Below are positions 8,917-17,500 of a DNA stretch of 64,000 nt, in pieces. Both the position numbers and the translations under genes were made by a program. Source of the DNA: Geodermatophilus obscurus (lineage in GTDB: Bacteria; Actinomycetota; Actinomycetes; Mycobacteriales; Geodermatophilaceae); NCBI RefSeq assembly GCF_900143215.1, contig NZ_FRDM01000001.1, forward strand, positions 372,001 to 436,000. Reading direction: 5' to 3'. Position 1 is the stretch's first letter, and every line of letters begins with the position of its first letter. The notes beneath the pieces were generated by a model, which did no database searches, had not been told where the DNA came from, and was given only the letters and a program-made list of their open reading frames with translations.

Positions 8917-10073
8917 GCGGGACGGTGACGCGCGCCGCGCAGTCGTATGCGCGGGCGTGGCTGTGGAAGGCCGCTGGACCGATTGCGCTACCGGTGCTGG
9001 CCGCGCTCACCCTGCTGCTGATTCCGCTCGCGGTTCTCGCTGCTCCGGAGGCCGCGACGTCGGCGGCCTGTTCGGTCGGCGGCACCGGCGCCACCGTCGC
9101 CGGCATCGAGCTGGACGCCGTCCAGATGGGCCACGCACAGACCATCGTCACCGTCGCCGTCCGGCGAGGGCTCGCCCCGTACGCGGCCACCGTGGCGCTG
9201 GCAACCGCCTACCAAGAATCCCGGATCCGGATGCTGGCCAACGACGGCAGCAGCCCCGCCCTCACGGCCGAGCAGGCCGCGGTCACCGCGACCAGCCTGC
9301 AGTTCGCGAACGACGGGCTCGGCTCCGACCACGACAGCGTCAACACCTTCCAGCAGCGGTGGATCGCCGGCTGGGGCACCGTCGCTCAGCTCATGGACCC
9401 CGTCTATGCCGCCGAGGCCTTCTACGCCCGGCTGGTCGAGGTGCCGAACTGGCAGACGATGCCGCTCACCCGGGCAGCACAGGCCGTGCAGGTCTCGGCG
9501 GCCGGCGGCGCCTACGCCCGCTGGGAGCCACTGGCCCGCGAGCTGACCGCTCTGCTGTGGCCGGCGGCGCAGGCCGCCACGGCCGACCCGTCCGGGGCGG
9601 CGTCCGGCGTGTGCCCGGGCCTGCTGGTGGCCGCCGGGTCGTGGATCCGGCCCACCGCGGGCACGGTCACCTCCGGCTACGGGTCCCGGTGGGGCGCCCT
9701 GCACGCCGGGGTCGATCTCGCCGGCCCTCGCGACACCCCCGTCTACGCCGCCGCTGACGGCGCCGTGCTCCGCGCCGAGTGCACCAGCGCCTACTGCGAC
9801 CGCGACGGCGGCCTGCACCTGGGCGGCTACGGCAACCTCGTCGAGCTCGACCACGGCGGCGGCGTGACCACCCGCTACGGCCACCTGTCGGCCTACACCG
9901 TCACCGCCGGCCAGCACGTCAGCGCCGGGACGCTGATCGGCTTCCAGGGCTCCACCGGCAACAGCACCGGCGTCCACCTGCACTTCGAGGTCCGCATCGA
10001 CGGCACCCCGGTCGACCCCGTCCCGTGGCTGACCGACCGCGGCGTCGACCTGCACGCCCCCAACCCGGCATGA
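8913..10073 (+). CDS. M23 peptidase, conjugation-associated cell-wall hydrolase
   Basis: A 386-residue protein with an N-terminal transmembrane helix (about residues 22-44), a middle domain (about 66-220) resembling the muramidase-like domain of actinobacterial cell-wall hydrolases (TAYQESRIRMLAN, NTFQQR), and a C-terminal M23 domain. Zinc-site residues are visible: H264 and D268 in HAGVDL, then H355 and H357 in HLHF. The two enzyme domains would locally open peptidoglycan for the transfer channel, the role of VirB1-type proteins. It overlaps the VirB4-like gene by 4 bases. Confidence 0.87.
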   Translation: MSGTVTRAAQSYARAWLWKAAGPIALPVLAALTLLLIPLAVLAAPEAATSAACSVGGTGATVAGIELDAVQMGHAQTIVTVAVRRGLAPYAATVALATAYQESRIRMLANDGSSPALTAEQAAVTATSLQFANDGLGSDHDSVNTFQQRWIAGWGTVAQLMDPVYAAEAFYARLVEVPNWQTMPLTRAAQAVQVSAAGGAYARWEPLARELTALLWPAAQAATADPSGAASGVCPGLLVAAGSWIRPTAGTVTSGYGSRWGALHAGVDLAGPRDTPVYAAADGAVLRAECTSAYCDRDGGLHLGGYGNLVELDHGGGVTTRYGHLSAYTVTAGQHVSAGTLIGFQGSTGNSTGVHLHFEVRIDGTPVDPVPWLTDRGVDLHAPNPA

Positions 10074-10102
10074 ACTCCCATGCCTCCACCCGAGGAGAAG
10101 CC

Positions 10103-10135
10103 ATGAACGCTGCAGATCCTGGAGGTCGGCGGTGA
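10103..10135 (+). CDS. Possible 10-residue leader peptide before the coupling-protein gene
   Basis: An ATG at 10103 preceded by GAGGAG opens a 10-codon frame (MNAADPGGRR) whose stop overlaps the GTG start of the coupling-protein gene. The ribosome binding site of that gene lies inside the mini-frame, so its translation could couple initiation of the coupling protein. Evidence is positional only. Confidence 0.3.
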   Translation: MNAADPGGRR

Positions 10136-12042
10136 GCGCCGGCCGCCCGCGGCCCGACGTCGGCCCGGCTACCTGGGAGATTCCGGCCGCCGCCGTCCTG
10201 GTGTGGCTGACCGCCGGCGCACTGCTGCTGCCGGCCGGTCGAGCCATCGCGGCGCTGCTGACCGGCGGCGGCTGGGTGTGGCCGAGCGGATTGTCGGCCC
10301 TGGTCGCCGCCGTCGGCGGGCTGCTCACCGGCGATGCGGCCGCGGGCCTTGACCACATGCAGAGCGCAGCGCTGCCCGGGACGGGCGCCGTGTACGCCGC
10401 CGTCATCACCGTCCTCGTGCTGTTCCTGATCGGCAGCGGGGGAGCGGCGTGGGCCGTGCACCGATTCCTCGGCGGGGGAGCGGGCATGGCCACCCGCGGC
10501 CAGGTCGCCGAGGTCCTCGGCTCCGCCCGACTGCGCCAGGCCGCCCCCATCATCCGCCCGGACCTGCCCCGAGCCCACCGACGCGGAGTATGCCCGCCGG
10601 TCGAGCGGGAGGTGGGCTGGCGGCTGGGCCACGCCGCCGTCCCTGCTGCCGGACAGCTGTGGGTGCCCTTCGACCGCACCACCGGCGTCTACGGACCCCA
10701 GGGCTCCGGCAAGACCCTCGACCTGCTCGCCCCCGCGCTGCTCGACACGCCCGGCCCGGCGCTGGTGACCCTGACCAAGGCCGAGGACCTGCTGCTCACC
10801 ATCGACGCCCGCGAGCACGGCGACCGCCCGGTCGCCGTGCTCGACCCCTTCGGTGCGGTGCCCGGCCTGCCGGAGCTGGTGTGGGACCCGGTCGCCGGCT
10901 GCGTCGACCCGATGCTCGCCGAGCGCCGCGCCAAAGCCTTCACCGCCGGCACCGTGACTGGCGCGGTCACCGGCGGCAGCAGCGACAGCGCGGCGCGGTT
11001 CTACGCGTTCGAGGCGGCCAAGGTGCTGCAGGCCTACCTGCACGCAGCCGCGCTGACCGGCCGCAGCCTCGAGCACGTCCTCGAGTGGGCCGCCCATCCC
11101 CAGGCGGCCAGCCAGCCGGCCGACATCCTGCGCGCCCATCCGCACGCCGCACCGTTCTGGGACGGGCTGCTGCACGGCGCCCTGCACGGTGACCCGCGCA
11201 CGGCCGGCAACACGACGACGACCGTGCAGCAGGCTCTGGCGCTGTTCTTCCAGGCCGACATCCGCCGCCGCTGCGTGCCCGGACCCGGCCGGCGGGCCAC
11301 CGACATCCCGGCGCTGCTGTCCGCCGGCGGCACCGTCTACCTGCTCGGCCGGGAAGACCCCTACGCCTCGGCGTCGCCGCTGATGACCGCGCTGGCCGAG
11401 CACGTCCTCGACACCGCCCTGCAGCTGGCCGCCGCCATGCCCACCGGGCGGCTGTGCCCGCCGCTGCTGGCCTGCCTGGACGAGCTGCCCTCCACCGCGC
11501 CGCTGCCGACCCTGCGCACCCGGATGGCCAACGACCGTGCCCTCGGGGTCAGCTTCCTCTACGCCGCCCAGACCTGGCGGCAGCTGGTACTCGTCTACGG
11601 CGAGGACGAGGCCCGCGCCCTGTTCGGACTCACCAACGTGATCGTCGCCTTCGGCGGCGGCAAGGACGGCGGCTTCTACCGCGAGCTCTCCGAGCTGCTC
11701 GGCAGCACCCGGGTGCGGCGCACCTCCTACCACTACCGCGGACCCGGGTGGGGCCGGTCCACTCACGGCGAGACCGTGCCGGTGCTGCGACCGGAGGAGA
11801 TCCGACAGCTGCCGCCCGGTCGGGCGCTGGTTGTCGCCGAGAACGCTGCACCGCTGATCGCCCGTCTCACCCGCTGCCTCACCGGCCGCCACGGCGCTGC
11901 GCTCCTGGCCGCCCAAGCCGCCGCCCGCGACCGCGTCGCCGCCGCCCGCGCCGACACCTCACGTCCGGCCGAACGCACCGCCCTCGCTCACGACGCGGCA
12001 GCCAGCGCCGGCCTCGCGCCGACCGGACAGGACGTGCGATGA
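10132..12042 (+). CDS. VirD4/TraG-family coupling protein
   Basis: A 636-residue type IV coupling protein that delivers the relaxase-DNA complex to the transfer channel. Two N-terminal transmembrane helices lie at about residues 18-45 and 86-105. Walker A is GPQGSGKT at 188-195, and LACLDELPSTAPLPTL supplies Walker B. The downstream ANDRALGVSFLYAAQTWRQL and NVIVAFGGGKD segments match the TraG/TraM-recognition region. The GTG start at 10132 follows GGAGG and overlaps a 10-codon leader frame. The next gene overlaps the stop (ATGA). Confidence 0.9.
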   Translation: MSAGRPRPDVGPATWEIPAAAVLVWLTAGALLLPAGRAIAALLTGGGWVWPSGLSALVAAVGGLLTGDAAAGLDHMQSAALPGTGAVYAAVITVLVLFLIGSGGAAWAVHRFLGGGAGMATRGQVAEVLGSARLRQAAPIIRPDLPRAHRRGVCPPVEREVGWRLGHAAVPAAGQLWVPFDRTTGVYGPQGSGKTLDLLAPALLDTPGPALVTLTKAEDLLLTIDAREHGDRPVAVLDPFGAVPGLPELVWDPVAGCVDPMLAERRAKAFTAGTVTGAVTGGSSDSAARFYAFEAAKVLQAYLHAAALTGRSLEHVLEWAAHPQAASQPADILRAHPHAAPFWDGLLHGALHGDPRTAGNTTTTVQQALALFFQADIRRRCVPGPGRRATDIPALLSAGGTVYLLGREDPYASASPLMTALAEHVLDTALQLAAAMPTGRLCPPLLACLDELPSTAPLPTLRTRMANDRALGVSFLYAAQTWRQLVLVYGEDEARALFGLTNVIVAFGGGKDGGFYRELSELLGSTRVRRTSYHYRGPGWGRSTHGETVPVLRPEEIRQLPPGRALVVAENAAPLIARLTRCLTGRHGAALLAAQAAARDRVAAARADTSRPAERTALAHDAAASAGLAPTGQDVR

Positions 12043-12611
12043 CCGGCTCCCCGCTCGTCGTCCCGTTTCCCAAGCCGCCGCAGGAGGTGCGCCGCGCCCT
12101 CGAACAGCTCCGGCTGGCCGAGGAAGCCGGCCTCGAGCCCACCGGTCTGCCGCTGCTGGACCGGCCCTGGGACCCGGCCAGCTGCTCGCCGTTCGTACGG
12201 CAGCAGTTGTGGCCGTGGCTGGACGACGTCGCGGCCTGGCTCAACCACACCTACGCCTGGCAGACCACGCAGGCCATCCCGTCCTGCTGGGCCAGACACC
12301 CACACCTCGTCCAGGAGGTCGCCGTGCTCGCCTGCCTGCGCATCACCGCCGCCGCGGCCCTGACCCCGCACGGGCTGGAGGAGTGGCACCGCTACGCGCT
12401 GCCGACCTTCCACGCCCGGATGAGCGACCGACTCGGTACGGGTTGTCCACCCGGCCGGCACACCGACTGGCCCGCCCGCTCCCGGGCCGCCGACTACGAC
12501 AGCCAGAAGGCCACCGAAGCGCGGCGAGCGCTGTTCGACGGCGACCTCCGCCGGACCCCGGCCGCCGGGAGCGAGCCAGAGCCGACCGACAGCGGGATTG
12601 GCAGGCCATGA
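12039..12611 (+). CDS. Conserved-looking conjugative-element protein, unknown function
   Basis: A 190-residue soluble protein, translationally coupled to the coupling protein (ATGA overlap) and to the following gene. It is tryptophan-rich in the middle (WPWLDDVAAWLNHTYAWQ) and has a short Cys-containing C-terminal segment. I recognise no catalytic motif. Its place inside the transfer operon suggests a transfer or regulatory accessory role, but that is context only. Confidence 0.6.
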   Translation: MTGSPLVVPFPKPPQEVRRALEQLRLAEEAGLEPTGLPLLDRPWDPASCSPFVRQQLWPWLDDVAAWLNHTYAWQTTQAIPSCWARHPHLVQEVAVLACLRITAAAALTPHGLEEWHRYALPTFHARMSDRLGTGCPPGRHTDWPARSRAADYDSQKATEARRALFDGDLRRTPAAGSEPEPTDSGIGRP

Positions 12612-13201
12612 GCCGTCCGGCCGCGCACAGCCGCGGGGACTGGATGTCGCTACTCGACGGCGTGCGCGTCAGCCGCCGCTGGATGACGCGGCAGACCCCC
12701 GACCTGCTGGCAGCCTGGTGCGACGCCGACACGCCCGAACGCCGACGCGCGATCGCCACCCGCATTCTCCAATTCGCTGCCGACCTGGAGAGCGAACCGG
12801 ACGACGCCGACGACAGGGCAGCCGAGTCGACCTGGTCGGAGCTCGTCGCCAGCATCGATGCCCGCCTGGTGCGCGGCCCGGACTGGCCGCCGCTGGCCGC
12901 CGCGCTTACCCGGGCCGCGGCCGGCGACTACGACATCGCCGCCCGGCTGCCCGCGCTGGCCGCCGCAGCACCGTTGCCCGTCCGTCACCCCGCTCGGGAG
13001 CTGCACTGGCGACTGCTCGACGACTGCCCGGACGCGCTGCCGGCGCCCAGCCCTACCGGTGGCCTCACATCGACCGCCGCGGGGGCCCCGATCGTCCACA
13101 ACGGGCCTGGGCGTCCACAGATGTCCCGTGGCATCCCACCCGGTCGGCCGCACCGACTCAGCCTCGACACAGCCCATCTTCAGGACAGGAGACCGTCATG
13201 A
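12608..13201 (+). CDS. Small element protein with a domain also found in the relaxase
   Basis: A 197-residue protein starting at an ATG overlapping the previous stop. Residues about 85-140 (SIDARLVRG, DWPPLAAAL, PARELHWRLLDD) align with a segment of the large relaxase encoded at about 33955-34150 (SIDPRIRRD, HWPALADRL, PAAALWWRL) at roughly 40 percent identity over about 58 residues by eye. The C-terminal 50 residues are Pro/Arg-rich. The shared domain has no name I can give; it may mediate contact with relaxase, coupling protein or DNA. Gene order ties it to the transfer operon. Confidence 0.6.
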   Translation: MSRPAAHSRGDWMSLLDGVRVSRRWMTRQTPDLLAAWCDADTPERRRAIATRILQFAADLESEPDDADDRAAESTWSELVASIDARLVRGPDWPPLAAALTRAAAGDYDIAARLPALAAAAPLPVRHPARELHWRLLDDCPDALPAPSPTGGLTSTAAGAPIVHNGPGRPQMSRGIPPGRPHRLSLDTAHLQDRRPS

Positions 13202-13494
13202 CCGCCGACGTGGCCAGCGACCCGCTCAGCTATGCCGCCTCGCTCCTCGATGCCGTCGGCGCCGACCGGGAACAAGTGCCCGCCGACATCGCCCTGGAGT
13301 GCCTCTACGCCGCCGAACTGCTCGAGCTCGCCGGCGCCCGCACCGAGCTGACACCGCTAATCGACGGCGACCCGCGGGCCAGCGTCCGGGCCGCCATGGG
13401 TGCACTCGGCCTGCTGGACGAGGCGACCTTCGCCAGCCCTACGGTGCTCGACGCCGCCCGCGCCGCCCGGCACGCCCTGCGACGACTGGGCTGA
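13198..13494 (+). CDS. Small element protein, unknown
   Basis: A 98-residue acidic, Ala/Leu-rich protein predicted to be all helical. It starts at an ATG overlapping the stop of the preceding gene. No motif is recognised. Tight coupling to the transfer genes makes it a genuine member of the operon. Confidence 0.55.
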   Translation: MTADVASDPLSYAASLLDAVGADREQVPADIALECLYAAELLELAGARTELTPLIDGDPRASVRAAMGALGLLDEATFASPTVLDAARAARHALRRLG

Positions 13495-13497
13495 GAA

Positions 13498-14820
13498 GTG
13501 GCCACCACCCTGCAACAGCTCCTCAACGGCCTCACCGAGCGGGCCACCGACCCGCAGCCCTCGGCATCGATCGAGGACGTCACCGGCGCACTCGCCCACC
13601 TCGGCCGGGCCCTCACCGGCCTGGCCCACGACGGGCTCACCCCCGGCAACAGCATGCGGCAGCGCACCGTCACCGAACTCGCTGCGGCCTGCGCCACCGT
13701 CGGCGGGTTGTGGCCGCGCACCGGCGGACCCCTCACCGACCTGGCCGGCGCCGCGGCCGACCTCATCGGCCGCGACCGCACGGTCATGGGCACCTCGCAC
13801 CGGTGGTCGGTCACCGTCGAGGTGGCCGAAGCCGCCGAGCACTCCGCGAGGCTCGCCCACCGGCTGCTGCCGCAGGCGGCGGTCGCGGAGCTGGCCGCCG
13901 TCCGCAACTTCGCCGCCGTCGTCGAGCGCGACGCACAGACTGACCCACCGACTGCTGCCGGCGCGGTGATGCTCGACCGCCTGGTACCCATGGGGGCAAC
14001 CTCGCGCGGACCATCCGGTGTGACCGCCCTCGATGCATCAGCGGCCCTCGTCGCGGCCCTCGACCAGGCTCAGCGGACCGATGACCTGACCCTGCGCGAG
14101 TTCCGCGCCGCGGTCGCGGCCGCCGAGATCACCAGCCGCAGCGCGGCTACCGTCACCGCCACGGCGACCGGAGACGACGTGGGCCCGCTCCTGGTGACCG
14201 GGCTCGCCTGGCAGCTCGCCGGCCGCACCAGCACCGTCTTCGACGACGGACGGCGACCAGGACCCGTCGATCCTCAGGGAGTCGTAGCGTGGGCCCGAGC
14301 CCTCGCCGGCGCCCTCCGCACGGAGAGCGACCGGGTCGCCGATCTCGCCGCCGCCCGCGACGGCCGCGCCGCTCCTCACCTGACCGGCGAGGTCAAGCAG
14401 ATCACCGCCCAGCTGCCGGTTGTGGCCGACCGGCTCATCGCGGCTGTCGACCGCTGGGCGCGGAACGGGCGGCTGTACGCATCCGCCCGTGACCTGCCTC
14501 CGATGGCCGACATGCCTGAGGACCGGATCAAGGCGGTGATCGCCGGACGACACGTGCGGGCCAGCGGTGCCGACCTCGACCGCCTTCGGCAAGTCGTCGG
14601 TCGGGCCGCGGACCTGTCGACCGGACTGGCCGACGCGCTACACCGCGCCGCAAGGACTGGGCCGCTGGCTCCAAGGCGCCAGGCTGACCGGCACGCCCCG
14701 CGGACACGGGCGCCGGTCGCAGCTGAGCGACTGCTCAGCCATGCACAAAGTCTCGATCGCGACGCCACCACCATTCGGTCGTCGCACCGGGCGGCACGAG
14801 AAGCACCGCCGTCTCGATAG
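13498..14820 (+). CDS. Large helical element protein, unknown; paralogue of the 52855 remnant
   Basis: A 440-residue, Ala/Leu/Asp-rich, mostly helical protein starting at a GTG three bases after the previous stop. No known domain is visible; there is no signal peptide, and GLAWQLAGR is the only clearly hydrophobic segment. A diverged and broken copy of residues about 180-360 lies at 52855-53417 near the far end of the window (for example LTLREFRAA versus LTLRDFRAA, and VDRWARNGRLYASARDL versus VDRWSRTGHLYADARDL). That shows the family recurs on related elements. The C-terminal 50 residues are basic and low in complexity. Confidence 0.6.
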   Translation: MATTLQQLLNGLTERATDPQPSASIEDVTGALAHLGRALTGLAHDGLTPGNSMRQRTVTELAAACATVGGLWPRTGGPLTDLAGAAADLIGRDRTVMGTSHRWSVTVEVAEAAEHSARLAHRLLPQAAVAELAAVRNFAAVVERDAQTDPPTAAGAVMLDRLVPMGATSRGPSGVTALDASAALVAALDQAQRTDDLTLREFRAAVAAAEITSRSAATVTATATGDDVGPLLVTGLAWQLAGRTSTVFDDGRRPGPVDPQGVVAWARALAGALRTESDRVADLAAARDGRAAPHLTGEVKQITAQLPVVADRLIAAVDRWARNGRLYASARDLPPMADMPEDRIKAVIAGRHVRASGADLDRLRQVVGRAADLSTGLADALHRAARTGPLAPRRQADRHAPRTRAPVAAERLLSHAQSLDRDATTIRSSHRAAREAPPSR

Positions 14821-15182
14821 CCGATGGGCCTGCGGCCCCCCTCTCGGCTCTGCGCCGTCCACCGAGAGGCGGGTTGCGGGATGTGGCCAGGAGCTGCGGG
14901 TGCCACCCGGGGTCCGCGAGGAAGGTCCGGTCGCGGGCGCTGCATGAGCCGGTCGCACACCGGCGCAGCGGATGTCGACCGCGTCGTCCAGGAGGCCTGT
15001 GGACGACGAACGAGGTGTCCACAGCTCTTCGGCCGAAGCGCTCCCGCGACGCGCGGCCGACCACTGTAATCGCCAGGGCACGTGAACCGCTGCACGACCG
15101 GCTCCGCGCGGCCGCCCCGGCGATGCGGCAGTCCGGTCCATCAGAAACGCCGTGCCGGCCGCCCGGCCCGAGAGGACACCCG
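14821..15182. other. Intergenic stretch, nothing recognised
   Basis: About 360 bases between the large helical gene and the IS-interrupted gene. Frames here are short and have the composition of shadows. No terminator, tRNA or repeat was recognised. Confidence 0.4.
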
Positions 15183-15247
15183 ATGAACGACGCCCTCAAC
15201 AGCTCGCGGGGCGGAACTCCGCGCGGTCCGTGGATGACACCGGTCCG

Positions 15248-15255
15248 AGCTCGGG
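15248..15255. repeat. Target-site duplication of IS256 copy 1 (second copy 16668-16675)
   Basis: The 8-mer agctcggg occurs immediately outside both inverted repeats. Collapsing the two copies restores an open reading frame across the site, which confirms them as a target duplication. Confidence 0.85.
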
Positions 15256-16667
15256 GGTGACGTCCCGGTCGGTGGTGTAGCTCGCGGCCGTGCGGAGGTT
15301 CTGCGGGTTGGACTATGACGCGATCAGTGCCGGCTGTGCCACCTCCTCGTCTGGTCGGTTGAGCAGGGCCATCGAGCCTTCGGAGAGGTAGCGGCGGTCA
15401 GAGACCTGCCATTCGTCGTGCGCCTCGACCAGCACCGCGCCGGCCAGCCGCAGCAGGGCGGCGGGGTTGGGAAAGACGCCGACGACGTCGGTGCGCCGCT
15501 TGATCTCCTTGTTCAGCCGCTCCAGCGGATTGGTCGACCAGATCTTCTTCCAGTGCCCGATCGGGAAGGCGGTGAAGCCGAGAAGGTCCTCAGCGGCGTC
15601 CCGGAGCATGGCTTCGACCTGCGGGAACTGGCGGCCGAGCATGCCGGCGATGACGTCGAGCTGGGAACGCACGTGCTCGGCGTCGGGCTGGGCGAAGACG
15701 GTGCGGATGGCGGCGGCGACCATCTCGGCGTTGCCCTTGGGCACCCGGGCGAGCACGTTGCGCATAAAGTGCACCCGGCAGCGCTGCCAGGCCGCACCGA
15801 GCAGCACCGCGGCGATCGCGGCCTTCAGCCCGGTGTGGGCATCGGAGATGACCAGCTGGGTGCCGGCCAGGCCGCGGGCCTTCAGCGAACGCAGGAACGC
15901 GGTCCAGAACGCCCCGTCCTCGCTGTCGCCGACGGCGAAGCCGAGCACCTCCCGGTGCCCGTCGGCGGCCACCCCGGTGGCGATCACCACCGCCTGGGAG
16001 ACCACCCGCCGGTTGACCCGGGCCTTGCAGTAGGTGGCGTCGAGGAACACGTAGGGAAAGGTCTGCTCGGCCAGGGATCGGTCGCGGAACGCGGCCACCT
16101 CTTCGTCGAGGTCGGCGCAGATCCGGGAGACCTCGGACTTGGAGATGCCGGTGTCGGCACCCAGCGCCCGCACCAGGTCATCGACCTTCCGCGTGCTCAC
16201 CCCATGCAGATAGGCCTCCATCACCACCGCGAACAGCGCCTGGTCTATCCGCCGCCGGCGTTCCAGCAGCGACGGGAAGAACGAGCCGGCCCGCAGCTTC
16301 GGAATCCGCAGCTCCAGATCCCCGGCGGTCGTGGTCAGCGTGCGGGGCCGGGAGCCGTTGCGCTGAGCAGTGCGGCTCTCGGTGCGCTCGTGTGGGCCGG
16401 CGCCGATCACCGCAGTGAGCTCGGCCTCGATCAGCGCCTGGTACAGCGTCTCGGTGGCGGTGCGGATGCGGTCGTCGACGTCGGCGGCTTCGAGTGCCTC
16501 GAGGAGCTCGAGCAGGGCAGACTGGTCCAGGGCCATCGCGTGGCCTTTCTCTGAGTGAACCTTGGCGGGAACACGCAGAACATCCACGCGGTGGCCCCTC
16601 GCACGCCAGCACTTCGCCGACGAGCTCAAGACCTCCGACCAGCTACACCACTTCCTGGGACGTCACC
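15256..16667. mobile_element. IS256-family insertion sequence, copy 1
   Basis: A 1412-bp element bounded by 27-bp imperfect inverted repeats (left begins ggtgacgtccc and continues to ggtggtgtagct at 15282; right is its complement at 16641-16667). It is flanked by an 8-bp direct repeat, agctcggg, at 15248-15255 and 16668-16675. It encodes one intact transposase on the reverse strand. The clean duplication and intact gene suggest a fairly recent insertion. Confidence 0.88.
15313..16536 (-). CDS. IS256-family transposase (copy 1)
   Basis: A 407-residue Mutator-type DDE transposase. The start at 16536 (MALDQSALLELLEAL) matches the second IS256 protein in this window. Landmarks: RNGSRPRTLTT, the first acidic residue in FPYVFLDATYCKARV, the second in LVISDAHTGLKAAI, CRVHFMRNVLA, and the final NPLERLNKEIKRRTDVVG carrying the glutamate. 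Length is normal for the family and no lesion is seen. It differs clearly from copy 2, so the two are separate IS species or lineages. Confidence 0.93.
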   Translation of the reverse strand: MALDQSALLELLEALEAADVDDRIRTATETLYQALIEAELTAVIGAGPHERTESRTAQRNGSRPRTLTTTAGDLELRIPKLRAGSFFPSLLERRRRIDQALFAVVMEAYLHGVSTRKVDDLVRALGADTGISKSEVSRICADLDEEVAAFRDRSLAEQTFPYVFLDATYCKARVNRRVVSQAVVIATGVAADGHREVLGFAVGDSEDGAFWTAFLRSLKARGLAGTQLVISDAHTGLKAAIAAVLLGAAWQRCRVHFMRNVLARVPKGNAEMVAAAIRTVFAQPDAEHVRSQLDVIAGMLGRQFPQVEAMLRDAAEDLLGFTAFPIGHWKKIWSTNPLERLNKEIKRRTDVVGVFPNPAALLRLAGAVLVEAHDEWQVSDRRYLSEGSMALLNRPDEEVAQPALIAS

Positions 16668-17118
16668 AGCTCGGGAATTGGCCGCTGCTGCCGGCGACCT
16701 GTACCACCAGCTCCGCGAGGCCGATCTCGCCCGAGACGCCGACCCCGACCCGGCTCGGCGGCGCGCCGGCTGGCGGCTGGACGTCGCCGCCGGAGGCCTG
16801 AACAGCGCCGCCGAGAGGCTGCTGGACACCGCCGACGAGCTGACCCAACTGGCCGCCCGGCGGGCCGACGCTTGTCCTCTGCCGTGGGGCGCCTGCCCCG
16901 AGCATGGCGCGACGCTGCGGTCTACCGCAGGGCGCTGCTGGTGCACCGCCCCGGGCTGTCTCCGCCGTTGGTTCCATGACCGACTCGGCGAGCCGTGCGC
17001 CGAACCGGTCACCCACCGCGTCATCGACGCCGACGGCGAGCAGCTCGACCTCTGCGACGGTCATGCCATCGACGCACGCACCCGCATCATCGGCGCCACG
17101 GTCATCCCACGAATCTGA

Positions 17119-17500
17119 CGGACGTCGGCACTGCAGCTCGGCTGCAGATGGAGCAGGACATCGGCGTCACGGCTCATGGCCAGGCGCACCCCGCGGGGGC
17201 GCCCTCTGCCCGCGGCCTCACCACCGAGACATCGCTGGACTCGCCCAAGCTCGCCGCTGGTAGTTACTACCTCGCCGGCCGACGCGGTGTGGGGTTGCGC
17301 GAGCGCCTCGTGACCCCCAGTGCCGGGTCAGGGCGAGGGGCACGATTAACAACTGACGGCATCGGCCGCGAGGTGGCGACGCGCCCGGGTCCGGTCGGTC
17401 GCCGTGCGTGGCGTCCGGCAGGTCGAGGGCGACCGCCTGCGTACCGACGCGACCGGCGTTACGCTGCGTGGCCCGGCGGCCCTTGACGCGAGGTTGCGGC
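17119..17500. promoter_or_regulatory. Upstream region of the ten-gene operon
   Basis: About 380 bases without a supportable gene, directly before a ten-gene operon that has no other visible promoter. It contains a perfect 13-bp palindrome at 17259-17271. No clear -10/-35 pair could be chosen. The promoter must lie here or upstream if the operon is expressed. Confidence 0.35.
17259..17271. promoter_or_regulatory. 13-bp palindrome, candidate operator
   Basis: GGTAGTTACTACC reads the same on both strands around its central base and stands out as AT-richer than its surroundings. It lies 230 bases upstream of the first gene of the operon. It could be an operator for an unlinked regulator; nothing in the window identifies one. 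Confidence 0.25.

Larger units (their letters stand above)
15183..17118 (+). pseudogene. Cys-rich element protein gene interrupted by an IS256 element
   Basis: An ATG at 15183 begins a frame reading MNDALNSSRGG, which is cut after 15255 by the IS. Removing 15256-16667 and one copy of the 8-bp target repeat joins 15183-15255 to 16676-17118 in one open frame of 516 bases, or 171 residues. The C-terminal half has a zinc-ribbon-like arrangement: CPLPWGACPEHG, GRCWCTAPGC and a final CDGH. The family is unknown to me. It belongs with the preceding transfer-accessory genes. The 3' part could still be translated from an internal start, but the intact product is lost. Confidence 0.7.

Noticed and set aside
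8988-11916. Long reverse frames opposite the hydrolase and coupling-protein genes
   Set aside because: Shadows of clearly identified forward genes, with no motifs of their own.
14874-15260. 128-codon forward frame running into the IS256 element
   Set aside because: Arg/Pro-rich and without a start signal; the frame from 15183 in another phase is proved by restoration across the IS.
15418-16554. 378-codon forward frame opposite the IS256 transposase
   Set aside because: Gly/His/Asp-rich complement of the transposase; the reverse frame has all the family motifs.
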